From the NCBI GenBank assembly GCA_021850555.1, contig JAJZLX010000521.1, positions 1-6,561 on the forward strand: a stretch of 6,561 nucleotides of DNA, read 5' to 3'. The DNA comes from Pseudomonadota bacterium. Lineage in GTDB: Bacteria; Pseudomonadota; Gammaproteobacteria; Steroidobacterales; Steroidobacteraceae. Both the position numbers and the translations under genes were made by a program. This document shows, piece after piece, positions 1 to 4,580 of the stretch. The stretch's first letter is position 1, and each line of letters opens with the position of its first letter. The notes beneath the pieces were generated by a model. That model saw only the letters and a list, made by a program, of their open reading frames with translations. It did no database searches and was not told the DNA's origin.

Positions 1-122
1 ACCCCTTTCCTTCAATTTTATCCGAGAAGTGGCACCGGCACTTAATGAGTTTCCGAAGCGCAGTCGGAAATTATGCAGAGACGGGAAAAAGAAAGCGCCG
101 GGGAAGACCCTGGCACATCGAG
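1..122. other. Gene-free left edge with small inverted repeats
   Basis: I see no convincing gene here. The stretch lies beyond the stop of the 74-residue minus-strand ORF. It holds two short inverted repeats: AAGTG (27-31) with CACTT (39-43), and TTTCCGA (50-56) with TCGGAAA (64-70), plus the terminator-like hairpin listed separately at 83-114. Plus-strand reading frames cross it but continue antisense through the 74-residue ORF, so I treat them as shadows. Confidence 0.4.
83..114 (-). terminator. Candidate intrinsic terminator after the 74-residue ORF
   Basis: Read on the minus strand, GCCAGGG (114-108) pairs with CCCCGGC (103-97) around a four-base loop, with one A/C mismatch in seven pairs. 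It is followed by a T-rich tract (95-83, CTTTCTTTTTCCC). It begins 9 bases past the TAA of the 74-residue gene, which is where the end of that transcript would be expected. The single mismatch and the C interruptions in the tract keep this at moderate confidence. Confidence 0.5.
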
Positions 123-347
123 TTAGTACTCCTCTGCCCACACTGCCACCGGCTCCACCTCGCCGCGCCAGTTCTTGGCGGGCCAGAGGACTACGTACAA
201 ATCGGACCCTGCATCAAAATCGCCGGTACGAAGGGTGGCCGTGCGTGCACTCTCGTCGATCTCTACCGTGACCGGGTAGCGGATATCCGCCTCGTTCCGG
301 TAGTACTCGAGCGCCTCCTCGAAGCGGTCGAATGTCTCTCGGCTCAC
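123..347 (-). CDS. Hypothetical 74-residue acidic protein
   Basis: I do not recognise this protein. It is acidic and looks like a compact alpha/beta fold. A helical N-terminus (residues 1-20, with SRETFDRFEEALEYYR) is followed by strand-like stretches such as YPVTVEID (about 24-31), an SARTATLRTGDF stretch and a YVVLWPAKNW stretch. There is no signal peptide or membrane segment. The start is GTG at 347, preceded by a GAGGAG ribosome site with 5-base spacing. The GTG overlaps the TGA of an upstream 16-codon ORF (GTGA), which suggests coupled translation. The amino-acid pattern is much more protein-like than the antisense frame, and a terminator-like hairpin follows. The IS insertion upstream may have cut it off from its original promoter. 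Confidence 0.65.
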   Translation of the reverse strand: MSRETFDRFEEALEYYRNEADIRYPVTVEIDESARTATLRTGDFDAGSDLYVVLWPAKNWRGEVEPVAVWAEEY

Positions 348-394
348 CGCCGCTCCTCGATCGCATAGTCCATTTCGGAGATTGCACGGGTCAT
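344..394 (-). CDS. Possible 16-residue micro-ORF in an overlapping chain
   Basis: The ORF reads MTRAISEMDYAIEERR. Its ATG (394-392) overlaps the TGA of the frame before it (ATGA), and its own TGA overlaps the GTG of the 74-residue gene (GTGA). Its last codons contain the GAGGAG that serves as ribosome site for that next gene. It may be only a coupling element, a remnant of a longer gene, or a true micro-protein. The two perfect stop/start overlaps are the only evidence, and no family can be assigned to so short a peptide. Confidence 0.3.
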   Translation of the reverse strand: MTRAISEMDYAIEERR

Positions 395-504
395 CGGAGC
401 AGCGCGTCCGGATCCGTGCTGCGCAGCTGCACGTGAATTAGCCCGGCCTGGCTGAATCTGACGTCGGCCGCCGCCTCGGTAAACGCAGGGGAGATCGAGG
501 CCAA
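391..504 (-). CDS. Short ORF or gene remnant next to the IS
   Basis: A minus-strand frame runs from the IS target duplication to a TGA at 391-393. It is 37 codons if started at the TTG at 504. The peptide has a protein-like pattern (for example FSQAGLIHVQLRSTDPDALL near its end), and its stop overlaps the next ATG as ATGA. I see no good ribosome site before the TTG. In the pre-insertion sequence this frame is the same as that of the 128-residue ORF, separated from it by one TAG. It could therefore be a former C-terminal extension cut off by a nonsense mutation, or a separate small gene. Alternatively it may not be translated. Confidence 0.3.
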   Translation of the reverse strand: MASISPAFTEAAADVRFSQAGLIHVQLRSTDPDALLR

Positions 505-512
505 ATAAAGAC
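505..512. repeat. Left copy of the 8-bp target-site duplication
   Basis: ATAAAGAC directly precedes the left inverted repeat of the IS and recurs exactly at 2080-2087 directly after the right inverted repeat. Eight bases is the usual duplication length for the ISL3 family. Confidence 0.93.
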
Positions 513-538
513 GGCTATATCCGAGTTTACCAATGACT
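513..538 (+). repeat. IS left terminal inverted repeat
   Basis: The repeat begins GGCTATATCCG and ends CCAATGACT. It matches the reverse complement of 2054-2079 at 21 of 26 positions with no gaps; the mismatches are at repeat positions 5, 12, 13, 15 and 17. The stretch from 539 to the transposase stop at 583 is non-coding. Confidence 0.9.
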
Positions 539-582
539 AACAGTGAAGGTTACTCTGGATTTCATGGGGTCACGCCTTGCAG

Positions 583-1827
583 TTAGAGTGTCTTCAAAGT
601 GGACGGAATGTGCTCAGGAATGTCCAGATCGCCGACGATGAGGTAGATCATGTCGGCGAAGTTGTGCAGACCGCGGAAGCCGGAGGCGCGGTTCTTGGCG
701 ATCTTGACGATGCGATTGATGCCTTCGGCGACCGCGTTGGTGAGGGAGCGCTCGATGTAGGTGATGACGTTGTCGTAGTGATCGCGCAAGGTGCCAACGA
801 AGGTGCGCAGGGAAGGCAGGCGGCTTCTCAAGGCGGCGGTCATCCAGCGCTTGAGGAAGGCCTCGGCGCTGGCGAGATAGCTGTAGCTCCAGAACTGCTC
901 GAACTCATCCTTCAGGACCCACGCCCGGTAGATGCGGCGGTTGCCGCGGGCGAGACGGTTGAGCGCGCGGGTGTGCGCCTTGGTGCGTGTGGCCGAGCCC
1001 ATGCCGAGGAGCCAGCGCAGGCCCTTGACGGATTGGCGTTGCTCGGTCCCGAGTTCTCGCCACTGCTCCTTGCGCACCTCGTCGACCGCTTCATTGAGGG
1101 CCTTGACCAGGTGAAAGCGATCGATCACGAGGGTGGCGTTCGGGCAGTGCGCCTTGATGGCTTCGGTGTAGGCGCGACTCATGTCGCTGCTGGCCCAGAG
1201 AATGCGCTGCTTCTGGCCGGGGCTCAACGCCTCCGTGAAGAACCGATCGATGGTCTCGCGGCCCTTTCCCTCCCCGACCCATACCACGCAGGCGCGGTCA
1301 AGGTCGTAGACCAGGGTGGCGTAGCGATGCCGCTTTTTGTAGGAGATTTCGTCGACCCCGAGGCTCTTCAGCCCGCGCACGGCATGCTCGCTGCGCACCC
1401 GGGTGATGATCCGGTGCAGCAGGTCCGAGAGCGTCGAGGTGGGCATGCACAGCAGTTCCGCGGCCGCCTTCTGCGTCATGCTTTGGCAGAGTCGGCAGAT
1501 GCGCCACTCGTTACGATAGGTGATGCGCGAGAAGGCGGCGGCCCAGGGGATCTCCTCCTGGGCTCGTCCATGGGTCGGGCACTCGATCTCCTTCGGCGCA
1601 TACCAGAGGATCACCCGCAGGCCGAGCACAGCGATGTCCTGCCAGGAACGGGGCTGGCCGCCCGCCGTGACGATGCGGCCTCGCCGGCCGCACTGGGGGC
1701 AGCGGCAGCCGTTCTTGTGAGGCTTGACCGTCAAGTGCAGCTCTCGGCCGTAGTCCTTGAATTCAAAGCGCGTGACCTTCATGTTCTTCAGACGTAAGAT
1801 TTTCCTCAGCAACTTCAGGTTGCTCAT
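583..1827 (-). CDS. tnp: ISL3-family transposase (DDE), 414 residues
   Basis: This protein catalyses transposition of the surrounding element. An N-terminal zinc-finger-like region contains C41, C43 and C46 and a CPTHG motif (C83, H86). A helical DNA-binding region follows (about 100-145, with MTQKAAAELLCMPTSTLSDL). The catalytic DDE domain has D159 in GVDEISYKK, D236 in VIDRFHLVKALNE and E368 in NAVAEGINRIVKIAKNRASGFR, the typical ISL3 signature. The length fits the family and there is no frameshift. I place the start at the ATG at 1827, with GGAGGAG five bases upstream, rather than at the in-frame start 11 codons earlier. That earlier stretch lies inside the hairpin region and has no ribosome site. 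A stem between 1825-1842 and 1865-1880 could hide this site and the AUG in longer transcripts. Confidence 0.95.
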   Translation of the reverse strand: MSNLKLLRKILRLKNMKVTRFEFKDYGRELHLTVKPHKNGCRCPQCGRRGRIVTAGGQPRSWQDIAVLGLRVILWYAPKEIECPTHGRAQEEIPWAAAFSRITYRNEWRICRLCQSMTQKAAAELLCMPTSTLSDLLHRIITRVRSEHAVRGLKSLGVDEISYKKRHRYATLVYDLDRACVVWVGEGKGRETIDRFFTEALSPGQKQRILWASSDMSRAYTEAIKAHCPNATLVIDRFHLVKALNEAVDEVRKEQWRELGTEQRQSVKGLRWLLGMGSATRTKAHTRALNRLARGNRRIYRAWVLKDEFEQFWSYSYLASAEAFLKRWMTAALRSRLPSLRTFVGTLRDHYDNVITYIERSLTNAVAEGINRIVKIAKNRASGFRGLHNFADMIYLIVGDLDIPEHIPSTLKTL

Positions 1828-1880
1828 GGGTCTCCTCCTCACACTGTCGAGTCGTATCAACAGGGTGAGTGAGACCCATG
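1825..1880 (-). promoter_or_regulatory. Hairpin covering the transposase ribosome site and start codon
   Basis: CATGGGTCTC (1825-1834) and GAGACCCATG (1871-1880) are a perfect 10-bp inverted repeat. The pairing continues after a small asymmetric bulge with CTCAC (1838-1842) and GTGAG (1865-1869), leaving a 22-base loop. In the transposase mRNA the downstream arm contains the AUG and much of the GGAGGAG ribosome site, so a transcript that includes both arms would have a blocked start. Such hairpins are known in several IS families (for example IS10 and IS50) as protection against read-through transcription from neighbouring genes. The pairing is seen directly; the function is inferred. Confidence 0.6.
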
Positions 1881-1890
1881 CCTTCGCTAT

Positions 1891-1983
1891 TCAACCTGAG
1901 CCTGGAGCTTCGGCTCGCAGCTCGAGGCGCTCCCGCCTCCCCGCAGGCCGACAGTCATCGCCCGCCCCCATCTCATCCCTCAT
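1891..1983 (-). CDS. Possible 30-residue leader ORF upstream of the transposase
   Basis: The ATG at 1983 is preceded by GGAGGA with 5-base spacing. The frame runs 30 codons to a TGA at 1891-1893, ending 63 bases before the transposase start and just before the start-blocking hairpin. The peptide begins MRDEMGAGDDCRPAG and continues rich in Arg, Glu and Ala. Its ribosome site lies inside the perfect GCGCGTCC/GGACGCGC hairpin (1984-2002). It could be a leader peptide coupled to the transposase, or a chance ORF in GC-rich DNA. Confidence 0.25.
   Translation of the reverse strand: MRDEMGAGDDCRPAGRRERLELRAEAPGSG
1924..1939. repeat. Small inverted repeat in the IS leader
   Basis: GAGGCG (1924-1929) and CGCCTC (1934-1939) are perfectly complementary around a four-base loop. 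A neighbouring GAGC-TTCG-GCTC hairpin lies at 1905-1916. Both are short and might be chance in such GC-rich DNA, but they add to a densely structured leader. Confidence 0.4.
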
Positions 1984-2027
1984 GCGCGTCCTCCGGACGC
2001 GCTTCTTCGCACTTCCCTGTGCGAAGA
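1984..2027. repeat. Two tandem perfect hairpins inside the IS
   Basis: GCGCGTCC (1984-1991) pairs with GGACGCGC (1995-2002) around a three-base loop. Just one base further, TCTTCGCAC (2004-2012) pairs with GTGCGAAGA (2019-2027) around the six-base loop TTCCCT. Both stems are perfect (8 and 9 bp, the latter including the outer T-A pair). They lie between the right inverted repeat and the transposase, and no T-tract follows either of them in either direction, so they do not look like ordinary terminators. They could be structured leader RNA or protein-binding sites. Confidence 0.6.
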
Positions 2028-2053
2028 CTGCGCTGCTATGAGGCCCATGCAAA

Positions 2054-2079
2054 AGTCATTGGGAGATCCGGATAGAGCC
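2054..2079 (-). repeat. IS right terminal inverted repeat
   Basis: Read on the minus strand it begins GGCTCTATCCGG and ends CCAATGACT. It pairs with the left repeat at 21 of 26 positions and is immediately followed by the second ATAAAGAC copy. Confidence 0.9.
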
Positions 2080-2087
2080 ATAAAGAC
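2080..2087. repeat. Right copy of the 8-bp target-site duplication
   Basis: ATAAAGAC is identical to 505-512. Removing 513-2087 restores a continuous minus-strand sequence between the 128-residue ORF and the small ORFs at 391-504. Confidence 0.93.
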
Positions 2088-2091
2088 CGCT

Positions 2092-2478
2092 CTAACGTCT
2101 CGCCGCACCCGCGGCGCTGCGGGCTTCGATCTCTGCCGCGCATCGCTCCAGATGCCGGGCCATGCATACGTACAAGTCACGCCGGTCGTCCGCCCAGATG
2201 GTCGCGGCGTCCTGAAATCTTTTGGCGGCGAGCTCGATCAGAAAGGCGTTCTCGGATGCGTCCCGAAGCGCGTCCGGCAGGTTGTGGCAGGCCTCTGAGA
2301 TTCGGCGCGCGGCCTCAACGGGTTGGACCCCTGGGGCAAGACGGTAGGCGCCGCGGCCCTCGCACACTCCGCGAATGTCCACAAGCGCCGCCTGCAGTAC
2401 CCCGAGGACGGATGCCCGTGGGTCCACCGGCGGCAAATCCGGTGGGCTGTCTGTCGCTCTTACGTCCACAAACGCCAA
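2092..2478 (-). CDS. Hypothetical 128-residue helical protein
   Basis: I do not recognise this protein. It is predicted mostly helical and soluble, with an extended Pro-rich N-terminus (residues 7-20) followed by amphipathic helices, for example VLGVLQAALVDIRGVC, an AARRISEACHNLPDALRDASENAF stretch and a DLYVCMARHLERCAAEIEARS stretch. It has no signal peptide or clear motif. The frame is closed by a TGA two codons before the TTG at 2478. The start must therefore be this TTG, with GGTGAGG poorly spaced just upstream, or the GTG three codons later. It overlaps the end of the 40-residue ORF (stop at 2460-2462), suggesting coupled translation. The TAG at 2092-2094 lies four bases from the IS target duplication, so the IS did not disrupt this coding region. 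Confidence 0.6.
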   Translation of the reverse strand: MAFVDVRATDSPPDLPPVDPRASVLGVLQAALVDIRGVCEGRGAYRLAPGVQPVEAARRISEACHNLPDALRDASENAFLIELAAKRFQDAATIWADDRRDLYVCMARHLERCAAEIEARSAAGAARR

Positions 2479-2582
2479 CCCTCACCGTCGACGCGGATGC
2501 GCCCTTCTGGTCCAAGATACCAAAAGGCGCACCGGCGGCGAAAAAATAAACTCGACTCAGAGTCGGAAATTCGAGGGGCCAT
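2460..2582 (-). CDS. Short ORF, possibly the 3' remnant of a gene
   Basis: A minus-strand frame ends at a TAA (2460-2462), overlapping the start of the 128-residue ORF by 19 bases. Its C-terminal part (FWYLGPEGRIRVDGEGWRLW, then Thr and the stop) has a strongly protein-like pattern. The first possible ATG is at 2582 (40 residues), but I see no ribosome site there, and the DNA coding for the first 15 residues is AT-rich and unlike the rest. The frame also stays open upstream of that ATG into the intergenic hairpin. It could be a small first gene of the minus-strand unit or the tail of a larger gene whose front has been lost. No family recognised. Confidence 0.35.
   Translation of the reverse strand: MAPRISDSESSLFFRRRCAFWYLGPEGRIRVDGEGWRLWT
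2553..2565. promoter_or_regulatory. Palindrome CGACTCAGAGTCG
   Basis: This is a perfect 6-bp inverted repeat around a single central A, lying in AT-rich DNA just inside the 5' end of the 40-residue minus-strand ORF. With no loop to speak of, it is better suited to a dimeric DNA-binding protein than to an RNA hairpin. Whether it is a real operator is not shown. Confidence 0.25.
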
Positions 2583-2722
2583 GCTGAATAGGAAGCTGGT
2601 ATGCCGTAGCCAGTTGATTCTGCTAAGGCATACCAAATTTATCCGGGATACCGGGTGGCGCGTGAAAAAATCGCCGGCGGCGTTACCTATAGGAAGGAAT
2701 CGGCCACAGCAGAGACTTTCCC
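2583..2722. promoter_or_regulatory. Divergent intergenic region, likely promoter of the plus-strand operon
   Basis: This 140-base gap separates the minus-strand module from the plus-strand operon that starts at 2723. It is more AT-rich than its surroundings and includes the strong hairpin at 2597-2635. I see no good match to a -35/-10 pair. The best weak candidates for the plus strand are GTGAAA (2662-2667) with CTATAG (2687-2692), at a too-long 19-base spacing. A purine-rich AGGAAGGA (2691-2698) lies 24 bases before the first ATG, too far to be its ribosome site. Confidence 0.35.
2597..2635. repeat. 14-bp near-perfect hairpin in the divergent gap
   Basis: TGGTATGCCGTAGC (2597-2610) and GCTAAGGCATACCA (2622-2635) are reverse complements with a single mismatch, around the 11-base loop CAGTTGATTCT. 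No T-run follows on the plus strand, and the minus strand continues into a possible coding frame, so it does not look like a plain terminator. It may be an operator shared by divergent promoters, a structured 5' leader, or a recombination-type site. I cannot match it to a known repeat family. Confidence 0.6.
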
Positions 2723-3322
2723 ATGTCCTCGTTCACGCTTGCGCTCGTCATTGCGGCATCCGCCCTTCTGGTGTCCGTCGTTTTTATCCGCCGTTCGCAG
2801 GCCCCGCCGTCGAACCCGGACGTTCCGTTCCCGCCGGCGCGCGATGAGCGCATCGAGGGATACTGGTGCGACACGCCGCGCACGATGCCCTCCAGCAACA
2901 ATGCCACGGCGATCTCGATCATGAAGGTCGAGTACGGACAGGGGGGCTACCGGGTGTACGGCACTTCGCACCGCGTAGACGGGACGCAGGTCGCGGCCTG
3001 GGCCTCAGACGTCGCGATGCTCAAGGACTCGACGCTCTACTATTTTTATCGCGCCGGCACCGAAGCCTTCCTGAACGGACTCGAGAGCGGAGCGGCACAG
3101 CTGACCTTCGCGCACGACGGCAACGGCTACCACGGGGTGCTGCAGATCTTCAGCGACAAGCCGCAGCTGGTGCAGCTGCTCGGCCAGCGCATTGCCCACG
3201 TACTTCTGGCGAAAGCGCGCCCACCGTTCTCGGAGAACACTGAGCCGGCGCTCGATCACGAGCGTCTCGCCCGCGAGCTGCTCGATCAGGAGAACCTCGA
3301 GCACAAGTGGATGACCGCGTAA
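2723..3322 (+). CDS. Membrane-anchored hypothetical protein, first gene of the operon
   Basis: The 199-residue protein has one N-terminal hydrophobic segment (residues 4-22) directly followed by RR (23-24). By the positive-inside rule this suggests that the main domain faces the cytoplasm. A Pro-rich linker follows (27-39). A mainly beta domain (about 45-150) contains IEGYWCDTP, a GGYRVYGTSHRVDGTQVAAW stretch, LYYFYRAG, AQLTF and GYHGVLQIFS, reminiscent of a small beta-barrel or lipocalin-like fold. The last 50 residues are helical (ARELLDQENLEHKW). I do not recognise the family. The ATG at 2723 has only a weak ribosome site (CAGAGA). The TAA overlaps the ATG of the next gene by one base, so the two are very likely co-expressed; the protein may tether or regulate the downstream enzymes. 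Confidence 0.75.
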   Translation: MSSFTLALVIAASALLVSVVFIRRSQAPPSNPDVPFPPARDERIEGYWCDTPRTMPSSNNATAISIMKVEYGQGGYRVYGTSHRVDGTQVAAWASDVAMLKDSTLYYFYRAGTEAFLNGLESGAAQLTFAHDGNGYHGVLQIFSDKPQLVQLLGQRIAHVLLAKARPPFSENTEPALDHERLARELLDQENLEHKWMTA

Positions 3323-3822
3323 TGCGCGCCGTCGAGGTAGCCCTGTCAAAGGAGCGGATGAAATTCTCCGCCGGGCACTTCACGATTTTCTCCGCGACCG
3401 AGCGGGAGAACTTGCACGGGCACAACTTCACAGTCGGGGCGGTGTTTACCACCGAGGTTCCCGAGGAAGGGCTCGCCTGCGATTACGCGGTGCTCAAGCA
3501 CCACGTGCAGGCGATCTGCGACCGCCTCGATGAAAAGGTGCTGATCGCGAGCAAGTGCCCGCACCTCGAGATCACCGAGAAAAGCGGCCAGGTGTGCATC
3601 CGCTTCGCCGGCGAGCAGATGCTCCTGCCGGCGCACGACGTATACGCGCTGCCGATCTCGAATGTGACGATCGAGGAGCTCTCGATGCTCTTCCTCGGCG
3701 AGCTGCTCGGGTCGCTCCCCGGTGAGGTCAAGCCGCTGGTGCGCTCGGTGGCAGTGCGCATCAGCTCAGGACCCGGCCAGGGTGCGACTTCCAAGTGGAG
3801 GCGGGTCGATGCCGAGCGCTAG
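3322..3822 (+). CDS. Divergent 6-pyruvoyl-tetrahydropterin synthase/QueD-fold protein
   Basis: A 166-residue member of the PTPS/QueD family (T-fold), whose usual members act on 7,8-dihydroneopterin triphosphate. The zinc histidines are present: H19 in KFSAGHF, and H32 and H34 in ENLHGHNF. The family's CDYAVLK and LDEKVL segments follow (about 53-74), then a C-terminal VAVRISSGPGQGATSKW. Key residues differ. The usual catalytic Cys before HGH is absent and E29 gives an ExxHGH pattern, as in PTPS-III enzymes. The usual LDH is LDE (E71), and the Glu that normally anchors the pterin is Ser-Ser in VRISSGPGQ. The chosen start is the ATG in TAATG (3322), because the residues before KFSAGH form the first beta strand; an ATG at 3358 with AAAGGAG is the alternative. 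Fold sure; substrate and activity unknown. Confidence 0.85.
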   Translation: MRAVEVALSKERMKFSAGHFTIFSATERENLHGHNFTVGAVFTTEVPEEGLACDYAVLKHHVQAICDRLDEKVLIASKCPHLEITEKSGQVCIRFAGEQMLLPAHDVYALPISNVTIEELSMLFLGELLGSLPGEVKPLVRSVAVRISSGPGQGATSKWRRVDAER

Positions 3823-4567
3823 CCCAGAGGCGCAAGGCGCCGATGTCGGTCTACTGATCATCACCGGCGGCGGCTCCGGAATCGGGGCCGCCGTTGTACG
3901 TCAGGCGGCCGCTGACGGGTGGAGAGTGCTCAGCCTCTCAAGGTCAGGGATGCGCGAGCCCCTCACGCGGGAGCAGCTGACCCGCGTGGAGTCGGTCCAG
4001 CTCGACCTGGTGCGCGATTGGCGAGAGAGCGCCCTCGCCTTCACCCAGAGCGTGCTTTATCGCCACACTCGCGGTGCTCGGCGCATCGCGCTCGTGCACA
4101 ACGCGGCCTTCTCATTCAACGACACCGCCCAATCGCCGCTCATCCGCGACATGAGCGCGCTGATCGAACTGTCGACCGTGATCCCGGCGCGAGTCAACGG
4201 GCTATTGATCCCGCGCATGCAGCCCGGGTCCTCGATCCTTTTCATAGGTTCGACGCTCTCCCACAAGGGCGTTGCGGGAAGCCTCAGTTACGTCACGGCC
4301 AAGCACGCCCTCCTCGGGCTTGCCCGCGCCACCGCCAAGGATCTCTACGGCACCGGGATCCACTCCCTCAGCATCTGCCCCGGTCCGACCGAGACCCCGA
4401 TGCTGCGCTCGCTCTACGGCGAGGAGCGCTTTGGCATGTTCGAGCCGCTGATGAGCGAGGGGCGCCTGGCAAGCCCAGAGGAGATCGCTCGCGTCGTGCT
4501 CTTTGCGGCCGCGAGTCCCCAGATGCACGGAGCGCTGATCGATGCGGCATTCGGCGAGCACCTGTGA
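3809..4567 (+). CDS. Classical short-chain dehydrogenase/reductase (SDR)
   Basis: This 252-residue NAD(P)-dependent oxidoreductase has a Rossmann fold with TGGGSGIG (19-26) at the cofactor pyrophosphate. R45 after the second strand favours NADP(H). D66 (in LDL) and HNAA (97-100, where NNAG is usual) follow. The catalytic S148, Y161 and K165 (YVTAK) are all present, and PGPTETPM (191-198) closes the nicotinamide site. It appears fully active. The ATG at 3809 has GGAGG seven bases upstream and overlaps the end of the PTPS-like gene by 14 bases, implying coupled translation. Other SDRs reduce pterins (sepiapterin reductase, FolM, pteridine reductase), so a pterin-type substrate is plausible from context but not shown by the sequence. 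A sugar, steroid or polyketide substrate cannot be excluded. Confidence 0.93.
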   Translation: MPSASPEAQGADVGLLIITGGGSGIGAAVVRQAAADGWRVLSLSRSGMREPLTREQLTRVESVQLDLVRDWRESALAFTQSVLYRHTRGARRIALVHNAAFSFNDTAQSPLIRDMSALIELSTVIPARVNGLLIPRMQPGSSILFIGSTLSHKGVAGSLSYVTAKHALLGLARATAKDLYGTGIHSLSICPGPTETPMLRSLYGEERFGMFEPLMSEGRLASPEEIARVVLFAAASPQMHGALIDAAFGEHL

Positions 4568-4580
4568 GTCGGGTGGCGAG

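Larger units (their letters stand above)
513..2079 (-). mobile_element. Complete ISL3-family insertion sequence, 1567 bp
   Basis: Both ends are visible. The terminal inverted repeats are 26 bp and 21/26 identical (513-538 and 2054-2079), both start with GGCT, and a perfect 8-bp direct repeat flanks them. The single transposase gene (583-1827) fills most of the element and reads from the right end to the left end. About 250 bases upstream of the transposase are non-coding apart from a possible 30-codon leader ORF and are rich in hairpins. The intact transposase and exact target duplication suggest a fairly recent insertion with no later rearrangement. It landed four bases past the TAG of the 128-residue ORF and separates that gene from the small ORFs downstream. 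Confidence 0.93.

Noticed and set aside
45..368. Plus-strand frame with a CPHC motif
   Set aside because: Most of it is antisense to the 74-residue ORF, which has a good ribosome site, a coupled start and a terminator. The CPHC looks like chance.
577..1797. 406-codon open frame on the plus strand across the IS
   Set aside because: It is antisense to the well-supported transposase. Its Ala-, Gly- and Asp-rich composition is that of a complementary-frame shadow in GC-rich DNA.
1825..1880. The CATGGGTCTC inverted repeat as an IS terminal repeat
   Set aside because: A matching copy near the transposase stop (around 564) is only partial and has no flanking duplication, whereas the repeats at 513 and 2079 have a perfect 8-bp duplication.
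62..2571. 11-base repeat AGTCGGAAATT at 62-72 and 2561-2571, and TTTATCCG near 18 and 2638, as possible borders of a mobile module
   Set aside because: A few shared 11-mers are expected by chance in 6.5 kb, and the two words occur in opposite order at the two places. No longer direct repeat joins them.
2323..2847. 174-codon plus-strand frame
   Set aside because: It runs antisense to the 40- and 128-residue ORFs, through an intergenic hairpin, and into the next gene in another frame. Its composition changes abruptly along its length.
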